From Gonocerus acuteangulatus (taxonomy: Eukaryota; Arthropoda; Insecta; Hemiptera; Coreidae): 64,000 nt of DNA. The stretch spans positions 84,128,793 through 84,192,792 of the forward strand of contig OX328124.1 in assembly GCA_946811695.1 (NCBI GenBank), in the 5' to 3' direction. Position 1 is the first letter of the stretch; every line of letters starts with the position of its first letter. Positions 35,142-47,358 of the stretch are shown piece after piece. A program made the position numbers and the translations under genes. Below the pieces are notes generated by a model. That model was not told the origin of the DNA. It made no database searches and saw only the letters and a list, made by a program, of their open reading frames with translations.

Positions 35142-35358
35142 CTGGGTCTCCACGTGATACTGTCACTAACGCCATGGATACTCATGCGGGATATGTAGGT
35201 TCGAGTCCCGCCTGCAGCAAGTTGAGCTTCTTTAAATCACGGCCCGTTGTAGGAATTCCTTGCAGCACCATAGAAGTTTAGGAAGGGTGGCAACATATAC
35301 ATAACCTGGCGCTAAAGCCATAGATGCAGAAGTGCCATAAAAAAAAAAACACAATAAA
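35142..35358 (+). mobile_element. SINE-C, full length with TSD
   Basis: The tRNA-like head contains ACGCCATGGATACTCATGCG and the B-box GGTTCGAGTCCCGCC. The body has GTTTAGGAAGGGTGGCAA. The tail is GGCGCTAAAGCC...AGAAGTGCC followed by A. It is flanked by a 10-bp duplication ATAATTATTG (35132-35141 and 35359-35368). This copy shows that the short hairpin units at 4.9, 12.6 and 29.1 kb equal the SINE-C 3' end. Confidence 0.85.
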
Positions 35359-35368
35359 ATAATTATTG

Positions 35369-36300
35369 GCTATTTTATGAAATAACCTGAAAAAAATGAA
35401 TTACTGTTTTGCAATGTGAAGCCTAGGACAACTAGTAATTACTTAAAAAATGTATAAAGAAAAAATAAAATGTTTACAGTTTATGCTAATATTTTTTTGT
35501 AAATATACGTAATCATGTGTTAATTGGGGCGTCACTGCACAGCGTATTATAAAGTACTACTTTCTGGAATAATTTATAAATATGTATTCCTTCCCTGTGT
35601 GGTCATAGTCTTTCAAATAAGTTTTTTTTTTTCTAATATGTTAAATATCGTTTGTAATTTGCACTCATCTGAGACAAGTTCTGTCATATCTTCAATATGT
35701 GTCTCAATATAAATTCTGACAATATCTTTCTTATATAGACCGAGAGCTGGCAACGCACTTTTCATGAAGTGTTTTATGCACCCTGAAATTTTGCTATAAT
35801 GTAACTCTTAGGTAGATAAGAAGGTAAATATGTGTTTCCTGGACATACCTGCGCATAGGGGAAAGGTGCGAAACAATATTGCCTAAAAGTAGAGTTTTAT
35901 TCAGAAGCCAACTATTATTAATGAAAAAAAAATGTTAAATTAAGGCAATTTTCAAATTAATAATAAATAAGGCAGGCACTTTTAAGGGGGTTAAAATGAT
36001 AATAATAAAAAAAAACTAAGTACCTAGTTTTTATTTTTAATATTAAATGAAGTGCTTTATTCACGCTGCGATTTAAACAGCGTCTTCAATAAACATATTT
36101 GAAAATAATTACAAAAGGGGAGACACTTTTCTGGGGTATAATTATCAGGAAACATAAAAATAAATGTTGAATATGACAGACTGCAATACACTGCGCGTAA
36201 CCGTAAGAGTGAATGACAGCACCGCGCAGTTTGTGGTTATTCTCTGCGCTCTCATTGGTTCTTGCTCATATGATCTTGTACAGCTGTTCCGGTTTTAATG
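35369..36300. other. Spacer, nothing recognised
   Basis: AT-rich; the open frames next to the gap are not supportable. Confidence 0.4.
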
Positions 36301-36500
36301 NNNNNNNNNNNNNNNNNNNNNNNNNNNNNNNNNNNNNNNNNNNNNNNNNNNNNNNNNNNNNNNNNNNNNNNNNNNNNNNNNNNNNNNNNNNNNNNNNNNN
36401 NNNNNNNNNNNNNNNNNNNNNNNNNNNNNNNNNNNNNNNNNNNNNNNNNNNNNNNNNNNNNNNNNNNNNNNNNNNNNNNNNNNNNNNNNNNNNNNNNNNN
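36301..36500. other. Assembly gap (200 N)
   Basis: Exactly 200 unknown bases, probably a gap placeholder of arbitrary size. Any frame crossing it is meaningless. Confidence 0.99.
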
Positions 36501-37255
36501 AATTTAGTATCAATATCTTTTACTGTCCTACTTTTGGTACTCTTTATTATATTGTATAAAAAAAGTCTTCAAGAGCCAAAATACTCACTGTACTACTAAT
36601 ACAGCCTTATTGTTCAAAGGCGATTCTTCTCCTAATATGGCCACGTTAAAACTGAGATTCGAAATTATAGTATTAATCAGCTGCGTGTAGACGCTGTGTA
36701 GAATCAATAGAGTCGAAGAAAATAAAAATCGATCATTCACAAAAAGTTTAATAGTTTAACACGTTGTTTGCAATGCGACATAACTAGATCTCCTATTCCA
36801 TTAAATCCATTACATGTGGTGGACAAAATAAGACATATTCTCTAAATTCCGAGGGTTGTAGTCCACTTATTTTTCAAGAGGTTTGACTTGAACTTGTAGG
36901 AATAAGTTCAGGAAGCATCGATATATATTTTTTTAATAAAACATATAAAACAGAAATATATATCTTACCGCATTACTGAATGATAATTCTTCTGCTATGC
37001 ATCCGCTTATACAATGGTGGTCATCTTTAGTACTGAAAATTTCAAAATCAAAACAATATTTGCCCTTCATTTTTTAATGTCTAAGTTTTCAAAAGTAAAT
37101 GTTTACGAGCCTTATGCATTTCGTATCGCAACAATGGATAAATACATGTCGGTTATATATGCGTTCGAACGGAGTTTTAGCATCTTCTAAACTTGGTAGG
37201 ACTAGGAAACTAAGTTTCTTGATGTATATGTGTTAAAGTAGAGGGTTAAATGTGC
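36501..37255. other. AT-rich spacer, nothing recognised
   Basis: No supported feature. Confidence 0.4.
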
Positions 37256-38124
<869 letters not shown>

Positions 38125-38558
38125 TATATAATGTTCTAAAGACAACAGTACTTTAGGTCGTAAAATAAGTTTGTACTTTATTTCTGAGGAAGGTCATTAT
38201 AGTATATATATACTGGCTATCATTGCCTAGGAAATCTTCCATGTCATACGGGAGATTAATACTGTTTCTTCTGTGGCATTCTGTCGGTTAGACTGTAAGT
38301 TCGCAGATACATATTTTATATTTTGCTGTGTAATGTCTAGTCATTAAGTATTCTTGAGTTAGTCGAATATGTTCAATGAGCCAGAAGTATTTTTTCACGT
38401 CTACATTGTTTTTGAATGGATGGCTATTCCTGGACTGTATTTTTATTTTATGTTTAAACCTGACCAAATTTAAGGGTTATAGGGAAACACGTTAAATGTC
38501 GCAGTTAATGAACCACTGTCATGCTTTTATAGCCTTGAAGACGTTATGAATTCCAAAT
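38125..38558. other. Spacer, nothing recognised
   Basis: No supported feature. Confidence 0.4.
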
Positions 38559-38771
38559 TCAGCAGGAGCGAGTTGAAATAATCGACTCGCCACAAGTGGA
38601 GTTAACCAATGTAGCAACATCTATTAAGGTCAGATGGCGGAGGCTTGTAATTACATAGATATTAGTTGTTGGGTGAATTGTAAATTCCAGAGAACTCCAG
38701 CATTGTGTGCTAATCGGCTCCAGTCTTTCCATGCTCCCGCTCTCCTCCCAAGCCACCGGCAAGTCCTGCTT
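38559..38771 (-). CDS. Hypothetical open frame or exon, not recognised
   Basis: An open stretch on the minus strand (LPVAWEESGSMERLEPISTQ ...) with balanced composition in a GC-richer patch. It has an AG (AAAGCAG) just upstream and a GTAATT that could be a donor after about 38 codons. It could be an exon of about 120 nt or a chance frame. No family recognised. Confidence 0.2.
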   Translation of the reverse strand, partial: KQDLPVAWEESGSMERLEPISTQCWSSLEFTIHPTTNIYVITSLRHLTLIDVATLVNSTCGESIISTRSC

Positions 38772-39300
38772 TAACTAGTTACATTACATTTTTCTCCGAA
38801 TCAATTAATATTAGTGATTAACAGTAACCATATGGACTATTTTTATATATGAAAGATTATTGACATCTCTAGATTATGCATGGCGTTGAAAACCTTTGTG
38901 GTAGTTATGAGTAATTATTATTTACAATTTACCTACATTTATAACAAGCATTGAATATTAGGATAGATTATCTAAAAGTTGGAAATTTCATTTTATAATT
39001 GTATACTTGTAATAACTATTATTAAGCCTTTATGTGATAAATTATTGTCTTCAAAAACAACCCTTTTGTCGGTGTATATCATCATCATCATGAACTCAAG
39101 TTAGGGTGTCCCTTATATGGGTGAAACATTTTGTTTTGTCGATATCGAAACGCATACCCTCTAATTCTTTTTAAACTATTTAGACTTAATTATATACAAA
39201 ATTTTATTTTTCTAAGTCATTAGTAACCCGTGCCGACTTGGCTCTGAAAATTGCTGTTTTTAACCCCTTCCATTATGTAGCTAAATTAAATGAAATATTT

Positions 39301-39509
39301 TTTTTTGGAGACCCGGTAGCCGTGAGCTGTTAACACTCCGTGCCAAAGGTGGTGGGTTCGATTACCACTAGGGGTGGTGGCTTTTCTTTCGAAAAAAGAA
39401 AAGGCATCCATCACCCCTATCCTGGCTAGAAAAGGGTGGTAACCTATAGATAACCCATCCTAAAATTCGTAGTTAATAATAAATGGACGTTAAAATAATA
39501 AAAAAAAAA
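39301..39509 (+). mobile_element. SINE-B, full length with TSD
   Basis: GAGACCCGGTAGCCGTGAGC, the B-box GTGGGTTCGATTACCAC, TTTTCTTTCGAAAAAAGAAA, CCTATCCTGGCTAGAAAAGG and a tail ending TGGACGTTAAAA plus A. It is flanked by a 14-bp duplication TAAATGAAATATTT (39287-39300 and 39510-39523). Confidence 0.85.
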
Positions 39510-39550
39510 TAAATGAAATATTTCTATTTTATAAAAATAATAATAAAAAA

Positions 39551-40578
39551 GTCCGTCTCGCAGGAACTGCATCATCTTAGCGCGGTTCCGTTCATATCCC
39601 TAGTCTAATTTGGAAAGATTAAAATAGAAGCAGTTATTATTTTTGGTTCCACCTGTCTTTTTTTTAAATTAATTATTATAATGGCGTGTCAACCCTTAAG
39701 GTCACTAACGCCATTCCTGTGTGTAGTAAAGTCTTGAAAGGTCATGATTTACAATCTTACCTGGAAGGGTCGGCTAACACTAGAAACTGTCCCGCTAGTT
39801 ACAAGGTCTTGGAATCCTGGAAATCTATATTTCTAACAATAAATTGTTTTTGTTATTTTACTTAACCAGTTTTATTTTCAAATACATTATCCAACTATAA
39901 GCAATTAAAAAATAACAAGGAATAAAAAACAGACAAAAAGAACAGTTCGAATAAGCTAAATCAATTACTTTAAAGTTTTAAGCTCTTATTTCTCCGATTG
40001 ACATCGCCTAATCAAAACTTTCATTAGAACCTTTTTTTTTAGAGCATTTAATAAGCTTTCTAATGGTATTCTTCCGTTTACCAAGATTCTCAACCTTTTT
40101 CGAGATATTCAGGAAAGTAAACAAAGTTACTAAAACTTTTTATGTCTGTTAATAAAATATTTTATTCTAACCCTTCCTTAACTCCAAACGTAACCAAAAT
40201 TTCAACATGTTAGTTTTGATGAAAGTAGAACATGCAGAAAATGTTTCAACTGAATCCCATGATTCTAAGTACCCGAACCAAAAACGGTATTTAAAAACTA
40301 TTTTTCCAATTTTCTCGAAAACGGTTAAAGCTATCGCCTTGAAAATGGTGTCATTCGTTTTCCTAGCCCAGGAAGCATATAAAACGAGTACTTACAAGCT
40401 TATGAACTCAAAAACGTAAGCGTTACGATTTTTTTTGCGCGAATTTCGCCCTCAACGCCATCTTCCAGTTGGCGGATTTTGCTGGTTAACGAACTTGACC
40501 ATTCAAATTAGACGAAAGATTTTTGTACCAAATTTCATCAATATCGGACCATTCGTCTAGGAGTTACAGAGCGAACAG

Positions 40579-40621
<43 letters not shown>

Positions 40622-40797
40622 TATACATATATATATATATATACAAATTTGAACCACCAAATTGAACCAATCTATTTTCGGTCTCTAGGGGTTCTGAAAC
40701 GCGAAATTTTCTAGTCGGCACTTCCGGATTGTTTCATTGTATCAACCTTCTAAGCGGGGTTCCTCCCTATGGGGGAGGGAGGAACCGCGCTAAAAGA
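39551..40797 (+). mobile_element. DINE-like element, subfamily 2, nested in the DNA transposon
   Basis: The head GTCCGTCTCGCAGGAACTGC is followed by the subterminal repeat TTAGCGCGGTTCC (39577-39589). A GTTACAGAGCGAACAGACAA box precedes (TA)n (about 40581-40645). The 3' end has a 16-bp hairpin (40753-40768 with 40776-40791, one mismatch, loop 7), whose distal strand contains the exact complement GGAACCGCGCTAA (40781-40793). It ends CTAAAA. Head and architecture match subfamily 1 but the repeat and hairpin sequences are different. Confidence 0.7.
39655..39712 (-). mobile_element. SINE-C tail unit nested in the DINE-like element
   Basis: Minus strand: GGCGTTAGTGACC ... TTGACACGCC then an A/T-rich tail. 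The terminal GGCGT and ACGCC pair. TSD not clear. Confidence 0.45.
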
Positions 40798-40849
40798 AAG
40801 CTCGTAAATACATAATTATTTATTAAAAGAACATAAAATTACAGATCAG

Positions 40850-42515
40850 CAAGGACATTTCCTTTTAGAAGTCCTGTTTTTACAGTCTGGATGCAGATTT
40901 CTGTGCTCTTGCACGGAGCCTAGAAACTATTGTTTTTGCTCTTCCTTTGCAGTGATCAAGCCATAAAAATTTTGCACATGTTTTACACCTCTTACAGCTG
41001 TATAGTTAACTGCTCATAAAGAAAGAACCTTCCTTTTTGCCTCTTAATAGGCAACATCTTCTTCCCACGTAGAAATGGGGTTCTGAAGGAAATTCTCATC
41101 TTCTTCCCACGTAGAAATGGGGTTCTGAAGGAAATTCTCATCTTCTTCCCACGTAGAAATGGGGTTCTGAAGGACATTCTCATCAATTTTTAATCGAGGA
41201 AATAGTTTTGTGATATTTCCAGACACAAAAGCACTTAATGATTTTACTGCGGCAATAGAGAAGGTATTATTATTATTAAGTCCGTGAAAACCGTCTAAGA
41301 AATAAAACCACGTACCGTATTCCCAATTACCATACTGTTATTGAGACATATCTTCATTCGATGGAATGTATCCGTTCCCAGAATCATACAAAATATCTTT
41401 TTTTTTTAAGTTAACTACAATAAGTAAATAAAAGATAGAGTGATAAAAAAGGCAATTTCTTCCGACAAATACCAAAGATGTTGACAAAATTTGCTCAGGG
41501 CTGCTTTGGAGATCTCTTTGTCAACAGCTTCATATTTCTTAGGCCATTGTAGAAAGCAGAAATCTTGATTTGTAGCCTTCACCGCCAGAATAAATCCAAG
41601 CCACGGTTTTACATATACAACCACAACGAATAAACTAAAGTCCTGAAGGGCTCATTTATCGATGGTGTTAATATTGAACTAGGATTGGAACCAACATATT
41701 TTCAAAGCGGGAATAGCTCTAGCCTTCTACCTTGCTTGAATAATTGCTCCAGGAGGTCTGATTTTATTTTTTTTTTCTTCTCATCTCCTCCTAAGAAAAT
41801 AATTGACAGTTCAATCAGTTCCCGATAATTCTTCTATTGTTTTATTACTACTTAATGTTGGCCCTGCCTAATTTTTGTTCAAAAAGTACATAAGCTCCTT
41901 TCAATCGTCCGGTATTAGGAACAGTGGTATTACAGCACATTATTAGTACTTGTGTCATCGAGGTTACATTCATAATGTGCGTTAACCACAGCATTTGCTT
42001 GATCTTGACCGGAAGAGCTCTCCATTTTGCGTACAGCCAAAAGTTCTTCTTTTTCTCCAAATGAAATAACAATTGGCAGGCGTTCTTCTTTATAACTTCT
42101 CACGTCGAGTACAGGTAATAATTTTCCATCCCAGCGAAAGGTCACCGTTTCGGGCATATTATTCTGAAAATCTGTTTTTGTAGATTCCGCTCTATATTTC
42201 CTACTCTGTGTGTGAATGCGTTGAATAGACGATTTTTTTATTGGTTTAGCTAAGATCTAGTGCTTCTACTACAGCCTGAAGTATACATGCAAAATCCCTT
42301 ATGCTTAATTGGCATCTATCTAAAGTTACAACTAACTTAGGCGTGATAAAGTCTTTCCTTCCCCTTGTTGTAGTAATTCTAGAACTAATCGTTTCAGATG
42401 TCGATGGCAAGGGTTCCTCAAGCAATTCATCAGAGCTTGTATGTTGATCGTGACGTTCTTGCGTTTGTCTAAAAATGTGTGTAGTAAAAGATGATACCAA
42501 ACTTTCGGAACACAT
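40850..42515 (-). pseudogene. Decayed transposase of an unnamed RNase H-like family
   Basis: Minus-strand fragments line up in order: ITPKLVVTLDRCQLSIRDFA (42246-42515), FRWDGKLLPVLDVRSYKEER and LPIVISFGEKEELLAVRKME (41930-42157), then after a frameshift VLIMCCNTTVPNTGRLKGAY with VLFEQKLGR (41848-42072), SKFCQHLWYLSEEIAFF (41415-41624), a 14-residue triplicate block (41055-41180), and RGVKHVQNFYGLITAKEEQK near 40950. I recognise this order from proteins repeated many times in arthropod and other invertebrate genomes. The CCxTTxxNTG box resembles the second acidic motif of RNase H-fold transposases, but here the expected D is N. Frameshifts and stops make it dead. Its placement inside matching inverted repeats supports a transposase role. 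Name and superfamily are not certain. Confidence 0.7.
41055..41180 (-). repeat. Three 42-bp tandem units inside the transposase
   Basis: Units 41055-41096, 41097-41138 and 41139-41180 are identical except one base. Each encodes 14 residues (NFLQNPISTWEEDE), so the expansion kept the frame. Confidence 0.9.
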
Positions 42516-43277
42516 TTGCTCGAGTATTTTTCTCCCTTCTTTTAATTTTTTCAGTCTTACTTTTTCTTCTTGTTAGTCTAAATTTTTATCTACACTTCCT
42601 AAACATCCCTGGTTCTCTTTGTTTTGCTAAAAAGATTTGATCTTCCTTTATTTTCATCCATTCCGAAGCATTAGCGTGTGGTTTATCAAAATAATTGTAT
42701 AAATTATTTTGAAAGCCCTCCTATCGGCGCTTGTGTTTTTTTTGGGGGGGGGGGGATTTTTTTCGGGGGATTTTTTTCGCAACTCTCCAAGCATGGTGAA
42801 GAACCACCATTGTAAAACATGTTGTTTTACACATTTTGGTATAGCCCTGGTAGGGATTCTAGTTTTTTCCCAGAATATAATGCACTGAACGAGTATATGT
42901 TAAAAAATTCGCGAATGTTAAAAAAAAGTACTGCCAAAATTTGACAGTTAGATGGTAATTTTGTACCTGTTATTTGTTATTTCACGTAACCAACTAAGAA
43001 AATATTTTGTTTAATGCTTCTTAATTGTACTGCCATCTTCTAAATGTAAAACAATATGTGTTAATCAAGAGAATAACAGAGAACAACTGATAAATACGGC
43101 GAGTGCGCGCAGCTATTACCAAACTCAACCTGTATGGCCACGTTTATGGAAGTCGGCACGGGTTATCCTACTCCAAATAAGGTAAACATTTATTTTCGAG
43201 TGTTTTAGGAGTGAATGAACAAAATTAGGACCTACGCATTTGAAAATCAAAACTTTGAAAAATAAGGGACACCCTAA

Positions 43278-43317
43278 CTCAGGTCCTACAGCGTATTACT
43301 ACTGAGCTAACCTCGCC

Positions 43318-43319
<2 letters not shown>
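43278..43319 (-). mobile_element. SINE-A head split by the DNA transposon
   Basis: Minus strand GGGGCGAGGTTAGCTCAGTA then GTAGGACCTGAG matches the SINE-A head up to the transposon insertion point. The rest of the SINE is not clear on the far side. Confidence 0.55.

Positions 43320-43373
<54 letters not shown>
43320..43373 (+). repeat. (TA)n microsatellite
   Basis: About 25 TA units; similar tracts at about 43785-43829 and, with a CA flank, 43982-44033. Confidence 0.95.
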
Positions 43374-43379
<6 letters not shown>

Positions 43380-43785
43380 TATTTATTGAGGGATATAGTG
43401 CACATACAATCGTTACTAATTGTCTAAAATACAATTAGTCAACTTAACAATAGGGCGTCTCTTTCACCCTCGTTCTATGGGCTTGAAAACAACACAAGCC
43501 TAGTTGCTGTGAGCCCTAAATTAATAATATGTCCTCATCAGTCCTTACAATAAATAAATAAAATAAAATAATTTAGAGAAAAAAAATTAACCTTACAAAT
43601 CAGTGTATCATAAAAAACTAAAATTACTTAATAATTACAAATATCACCAAATAGATACAAAACAAAAATAAAATAAAAGAAGTACATACTAACAATAATA
43701 TTGATAAATATAATAATAAGAAAATAATGCAGCGTTCTGAACCCAAATACTTCACCCACTGGACCAGAGCTACTACTCGATGCAG

Positions 43786-43830
<45 letters not shown>

Positions 43831-43980
43831 CTCTTCTGAAGTATGACCCAATATATATTTTTCTGTTGTTCTTAGTTTTTTCTATGGCAGGGGGTCCACA
43901 AAATTAGTACACCATTCGTTCCACTTTATTTGAAAACTTAGCCCTAGATCTCGTTTCTAGAAATAAATAAATAGAAGAGA

Positions 43981-44035
<55 letters not shown>

Positions 44036-44700
44036 AGGGTAAGAGAGTATAACAATACATATAATCAGCCCACCATACTGAATCTTTTAGTTTTGACTCC
44101 GGATTGGTGGAATGCTCAGCCCCATAGGCTGTCAATAATACATTACTGATGTGACCAGACATATTCGCAGTTATTTGTTGTACCTAGCTTCAGAGCTTGT
44201 ATACCATAGGGCACTTGTGTCACCCTTCCTGTCTTATTGATATGCCCCCTACATAGGCAAATGTGACAACTTTTCAGTTGAGTTTTATTTTGCGTTGTGT
44301 CACTTTAGAAATACTAGTGCGATATGTAAATTGTCAGCTTTTAAGAGATAATACTAACTAATCATTTTTTTTTATTAGCTTTGACGCGATGTTAACTATT
44401 CAAAAATGATATGCAAAAGCATTTTTATGTTGTTTCTTTTTTTTATGAATGATCAAAAATGTTGACTTTTCACCAAAACTTTAAGTCCCCACGTAGGTTA
44501 TTAGGTAACAATCAGCATTTTAAAAAAAAACATATGACATCAAAAAATGAAAAATTTGCTATCTCATTGGTACATCGGTTTAGAGAGATTAAAAAGAAAA
44601 TAAAAAACCCTTTTAAAGCCTTAGGCAAGATATCATATCCCGCAAGGAGGAGAAGACTCCCCAAGCTCAAGACAATATAACTTATAAGCAACTTTTCAAT
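43374..44700. other. AT-rich spacer with two microsatellites
   Basis: A 73-codon plus frame (44459-44680) is lysine-rich near its end (PARRRRLPKLKTI) and unrecognised; it precedes a degenerate hammerhead-like motif, so it could be the end of a retroelement. Confidence 0.3.
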
Positions 44701-44732
44701 TGTTTTCCTCCCCTATCTCCAAACAAATAATG

Positions 44733-44776
44733 TACTGAAGAGGCTTCTTAATGGCAAGAAACATCTAGAGCAGTGA
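44733..44776 (+). ncRNA. Degenerate hammerhead-like motif
   Basis: CTGAAGAGGC, then GGCAAGAAACATCTAGAG: core boxes present, but the stem III palindrome and stem I pairing are broken. Downstream GTGAATAAAGG and GGCCTTCCGCC resemble the 27.5-kb element. Confidence 0.35.
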
Positions 44777-44849
44777 ATAAAGGATTCAGAGCATAAATAA
44801 CCGTATCTTTAAATTATTGGCCTTCCGCCAGATTTCAGTAATTCAGTAT

Positions 44850-46230
44850 ATATTTATATTTATAAAGGTTATTTTAAGGTAATTCTTAACCGAATCGCAG
44901 AGGAAGGGCTTGGTTATTCTAACATAACGAATTATTTTGTTGTTATAAAACAAAATTCCTCTTTGTAGTCTAAATTTGTATATTATTTTTTTTTAATAAC
45001 ACCAAACGTTCGTTTTTTCCTCCGTCGGTTTTCCCTGGTTTATTTAACATCCACATTTAATATCAGTATTTCTAGATTTTATTATCAGGCCTAAGTGAAT
45101 AATATGTGAATTTTCCACCATTTAGGGAGGGATGAAACACGCTGATAGTCATACAAACGTGGTCGTTGGACACGAATGGAATTCACCAGTTGTGGTCCCG
45201 CTGGAGCAACCAGACAGGACAGGAAGGTTATGAATAAGGATGTGTTAAGTGCTTTGAACTGTCAGCAAGAAGATACATGGATGGACAAATAACAAGTATC
45301 ATACCTTCTGTCGTGTAGGTTGTTTTTTCTGTCTGTTCACACCGATCCCTCATTGAAAAATTATAAAAACAAACGGAAGACTTAATGAGGATTTGCTAGT
45401 GTATTTTTTTTACTTACATTTGGCAGCAAGGCGTCCGAAACTATAGCATCCGGTGTCCTCGCTTGTGCTAATGATTATCATTTGGCAGTGACATATATTA
45501 CAAAAAGAAAGGATGTGATTTGTCTCGGATGTGGGAAGCTTGTGAAGTTGATCTGTGTAATATATGCCTTTATTTTATTTATCTCTTCCTTATTATAATT
45601 ATTTAGTTTAATATTTTTTTTGTAGGAATTACAATGAGTCTGAAGGAATCCTGAAGAAGAATTTTGAAGGAAACAAGCTACTGAGGTTGCACTGATAAAA
45701 GAATTTCGGAAAAATGTATTTATATATTTTTCCCCTCGTGGGATTGCTTAATTCCAGAAGGTGAAAAAAATCGTATTCTCTATATTTTGCTCAAGGTGTT
45801 TTAACACATATGTGCCATTCTCAGGTGCTAAAACCTAAATTGAACATAATAATATTATAAAATACAATTTAGTTTATAAATTTATTTTGTAAAAACCTTA
45901 AGTTCATACATTTTTAATTAGGGACCTGGAATGACCATGTACTGTAAATGCAGAATAATTAAACAAATATAAGAATATAGTATAAATAATATATAATATA
46001 TATTTATACATAATATAAATAGACCTTATGTCTAAGTGGTAATTTCGTTTTCATCAGATAGACTTACCAGTCTGTAAAGTCACCTGTTACACTCACCTGT
46101 AACAAAAAAAAAAAAAAATAATTTAATAAAAATATAAAACTGTATAATATTTAATAGTAGTTTGCGCACAAGATCAGTAATTCGTTTGCTATTAGTATTT
46201 TTGTGGGGCTTAGAAATTAGAGAATTCTTT
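44850..46230. other. Spacer, nothing recognised
   Basis: GC slightly raised at about 45,120-45,500, without a convincing frame or repeat end. Confidence 0.35.
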
Positions 46231-46365
46231 TTTGGAGTCCCACCTGCAGCAGTTAGAGTTTTTTTTCATTTCAGGGCCCACTTGAAAAATTCCCTGCTCC
46301 ACCATGACAACATACAGATAGCCCGGCACTGATAGTCTACATGTCGATACCCCGCTTATTCATTA
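46231..46365 (+). mobile_element. SINE-C fragment
   Basis: GAGTCCCACCTGCAGCAG, TTTCAGGGCCCACTTG, TTCCCTGCTCCACCATG and CCCGGCACTGATAG follow the SINE-C order from the B-box onward. Confidence 0.5.
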
Positions 46366-46694
46366 TTATTTTTGTATATTCATTCTAACATGGTGCCTTT
46401 GTGGGAAAAGTTCATTTCTTGTAATAATTTTTTTTTTTGAAGTTTTTTGGCGATTTTATCGTTTTCGCTTCATTTTCTAAAAAAAACCCCCCGCAAAAAA
46501 CGTGTTTTTTGGTTTGTTGATAAATCCCGATTTATGGCTTAAACGAAGCGTTGTACGAAAAATCACATCAATGCAAAAGTTGTAGCTTATTAAATTATCT
46601 TTAAGATAAGACCAAGTTCAGTGTCCATGTCTTACTCTATGGAACAAAATTTCCATCCGATGGGTTATTCAAACACGATTAACACGTTTAAGAC

Positions 46695-46707
46695 TGGGAC
46701 ACCCTGT
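46695..46707. mobile_element. Orphan terminus of the GGGTGTCCC family
   Basis: TGGGACACCCTG followed by TA is the right end type of the 10.0-11.7-kb element. The left partner was not found, so the element is truncated or unrecognised to the left (about 46,400-46,700). Confidence 0.45.
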
Positions 46708-46709
46708 AT

Positions 46710-46966
46710 ATATCGTCGATACAAAAGCAAACTAACGAATATGAAAATCACCACTTTTCAGAGTGGAAAAGTATTTATTCATAACTTTTTTTTGGACAGT
46801 CAAATATTCGGCAGATTTGACCTTTTGATAGTGGAATATTTTCCCTTTAATAGAGTGAATTCAGATTGAAGAATTTGCCGTAAATAAGTCCAGCAGAAAT
46901 TATTAAAGATGGACAATGAAAGATGCATTTTTCGTATTCGTTAGTTTGCATTTCTATCGACGATAT
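46710..46966. mobile_element. 257-bp MITE with ~36-bp inverted repeats
   Basis: ATATCGTCGATACAAAAGCA, then AACTAACGAATATG at the left pairs with the right end (46931-46966) with a few mismatches. It lies 2 bp from the GGGACACCCT terminus. Superfamily unknown. Confidence 0.7.
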
Positions 46967-47161
46967 GATACCTTTCTATCGCTAGTAATAGTGAGTGCAT
47001 TTTCTATATTTTAGTATAATATACTGTGGTTCTTATCATTATATTAGGCGTAAGTCAGATCATGTTGAGTTATAGTAATATTGCATTATTTAGTAACATG
47101 TGATTTCCGAATAGTTGGAATGTTGAATTTTTTTTTTTTTTTTTTTTATTAAATCCCCAAG

Positions 47162-47324
47162 ACCGGAAAAGAAGGAAGATGTTCTAATAATCTTTATATA
47201 GTGAATCTGAGCCAGCTCATGAATGCCTTGGAAACGAAATGCCCACCCGATACTATCTGGGTAGTAATTAAAAATGATTGCGCTAACATTTGTAAAAGCC
47301 TAATCTGTTGGCAACTGTGCATTA
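47162..47324 (+). CDS. Possible isolated exon, not recognised
   Basis: A 20-T pyrimidine tract and CCCAAG precede an open stretch of about 54 codons (NLSQLMNALETKCPPDTIWV ...) that ends at a good donor GTAAGG (47325). The frame stays open to 47358. No family recognised; cysteines are unusually frequent. Chance is possible. Confidence 0.2.
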
Positions 47325-47358
47325 GTAAGGGAACACATGGCGGCCGTGAACAATTATA

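Larger units (their letters stand above)
39101..43277 (-). mobile_element. 4.18-kb DNA transposon with GGGTGTCCC termini, nested insertions
   Basis: The ends TTAGGGTGTCCCTTAT (39101) and ATAAGGGACACCCTAA (ending 43277) are exact complements. A subterminal TAACCCGTGCCGACT (about 39225) pairs with AGTCGGCACGGGTTA (about 43150), so the inverted repeat extends to about 125 bp with divergence between. The flanks CTCAAG and CTCAGG look like a 6-bp duplication with one change; the ancestral site GAACTCAGGTCCT is found intact in SINE-A at 26.57 kb. A decayed transposase lies at 40850-42515 (minus). SINE-B (39301-39509) and a DINE-like element (39551-40797) inserted later. Confidence 0.75.

Noticed and set aside
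36213..36599. Open frames across the N run
   Set aside because: They exist only because N codons cannot be stops; the 200 N are an assembly gap.
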